7,039 nucleotides of DNA from VFBF01 sp034440275 (lineage in GTDB: Bacteria > Pseudomonadota > Alphaproteobacteria > Caulobacterales > Aquidulcibacteraceae). Every line of letters starts with the position of its first letter. The stretch's first letter is position 1. A model generated the notes under the pieces. The model was not told where the DNA came from, made no database searches, and saw only the letters and a list, made by a program, of their open reading frames with translations. Shown in pieces: positions 6,513 through 7,039 of this stretch. Both the position numbers and the translations under genes were made by a program. The stretch lies in NCBI GenBank assembly GCA_034440275.1, contig JAWXBS010000133.1:1-7039 (forward strand), read 5' to 3'.

Positions 6513-7039
6513 ATGACGGTCGGGCGTTTCATCACGCTCGAAGGCGGTGAAGGCGTTGGTAAATCGACGCTCGCTGCGGGGCTGCAGGCTGCCTTGGAAG
6601 CTGCGGGCATCGTCGTTGTGCGCACGCGCGAGCCTGGCGGTTCACCCGGTGCAGACGATATCCGGCGGCTCATCGTCACCGGCGCCGAGGAACGCTGGAG
6701 CGGGCTCACAGAAACCTTGCTGCTGATCGCAGCGCGAAACGACCATCTGGAGCGCACAATCCGGCCCGCGCTGGCGCGTGGCTGTTGGGTGATCTGCGAT
6801 CGGTACGCGGATTCAACCTACGCCTACCAGGTGGCGGCGCGCGGAATTGCGCCGGAGACGCTTGAAGCACTGCATTCCATCATCGGTGCGCCGCAGCCCG
6901 ACCTGACACTTGTACTCGATCTTGCGCCAGCGATCGGACTTGCGCGCGCGCGCAGTCGCATGATTGGCGAAGCGCGTTACGAGAGTTTCGATGAAACGTT
7001 TCATGCGCAGGTCCGTCAGGCATTTCTGGACATAGCCGC
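6513..7039 (+). CDS. tmk: Thymidylate kinase (5' part, cut by window end)
   Basis: The first 175 residues of thymidylate kinase, a cytoplasmic enzyme that phosphorylates dTMP to dTDP with ATP for DNA synthesis; about 30-40 residues are missing at the window end. The P-loop GGEGVGKST is at 11-19. REPGGSPGADDIRRL (39-53) and ARNDH (74-78) belong to the dTMP site. DRYADSTYAYQ (96-106) is the DR(Y/F) signature, and QPDLTLVLDL (128-137) is the strand before the LID. The P-loop has no Arg and the LID is Arg-rich (145-155), as in the E. coli type. At the usual LID motif DRxE the Asp is Ala (A154, in ARYE), a minor change. Start ATG 6513 lies two bases after the carboxypeptidase stop without a strong ribosome binding site, which suggests translational coupling. 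Downstream, holB would be expected in this gene order. Confidence 0.95.
   Translation, partial: MTVGRFITLEGGEGVGKSTLAAGLQAALEAAGIVVVRTREPGGSPGADDIRRLIVTGAEERWSGLTETLLLIAARNDHLERTIRPALARGCWVICDRYADSTYAYQVAARGIAPETLEALHSIIGAPQPDLTLVLDLAPAIGLARARSRMIGEARYESFDETFHAQVRQAFLDIA

Noticed and set aside
6513..7039. Ala in place of Asp in the LID DRxE motif of thymidylate kinase as a sign of inactivity
   Set aside because: The P-loop, DRY motif and remaining LID arginines are intact, and the gene sits in its conserved context, so a functional enzyme is far more likely.

Overview
The window is GC-rich and densely coding, with every gene on the + strand. The 3' half carries a SPOR-domain protein, a D-alanyl-D-alanine carboxypeptidase (PBP5 type) and thymidylate kinase (tmk). 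This order matches the rlpA - dac - tmk - (holB) neighbourhood common in Alphaproteobacteria. Together with the base composition and the style of the proteins it points to an alphaproteobacterium, perhaps near Caulobacterales, Hyphomonadales or Parvularculales. That placement is inference; there is no rRNA or other strong marker in the window.

Layout: 1-199 is the upstream region of the first gene, with a consensus-like TTGACA but no clear -10. 200-3196 encodes a 998-residue protein made of an N-terminal TIR domain, one transmembrane helix, a short helical linker and 16 WD40 repeats. 3293-4429 encodes a zinc-less MDR-superfamily NAD(P)H oxidoreductase. 4547-5236 encodes an exported SPOR-domain protein that sits where rlpA is expected but has no recognisable RlpA catalytic fold. 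5326-6510 encodes the carboxypeptidase with all three active-site motifs. 6513-7039 is the 5' part of tmk, cut by the window end. There are no tRNA or rRNA genes, CRISPR arrays, IS elements or convincing rho-independent terminators.

Functionally there are two parts. The SPOR protein and the carboxypeptidase act on or bind peptidoglycan in the periplasm, and tmk, two bases after the carboxypeptidase, makes dTDP for DNA synthesis; this is the conserved housekeeping block. The TIR-TM-WD40 gene is the accessory element. Its TIR domain keeps the glutamate expected of NAD-cleaving TIRs and is joined to a large sensor-like scaffold without any NTPase module, so it is a candidate membrane-anchored immune or signalling protein. 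The oxidoreductase between the two parts is not obviously tied to either.
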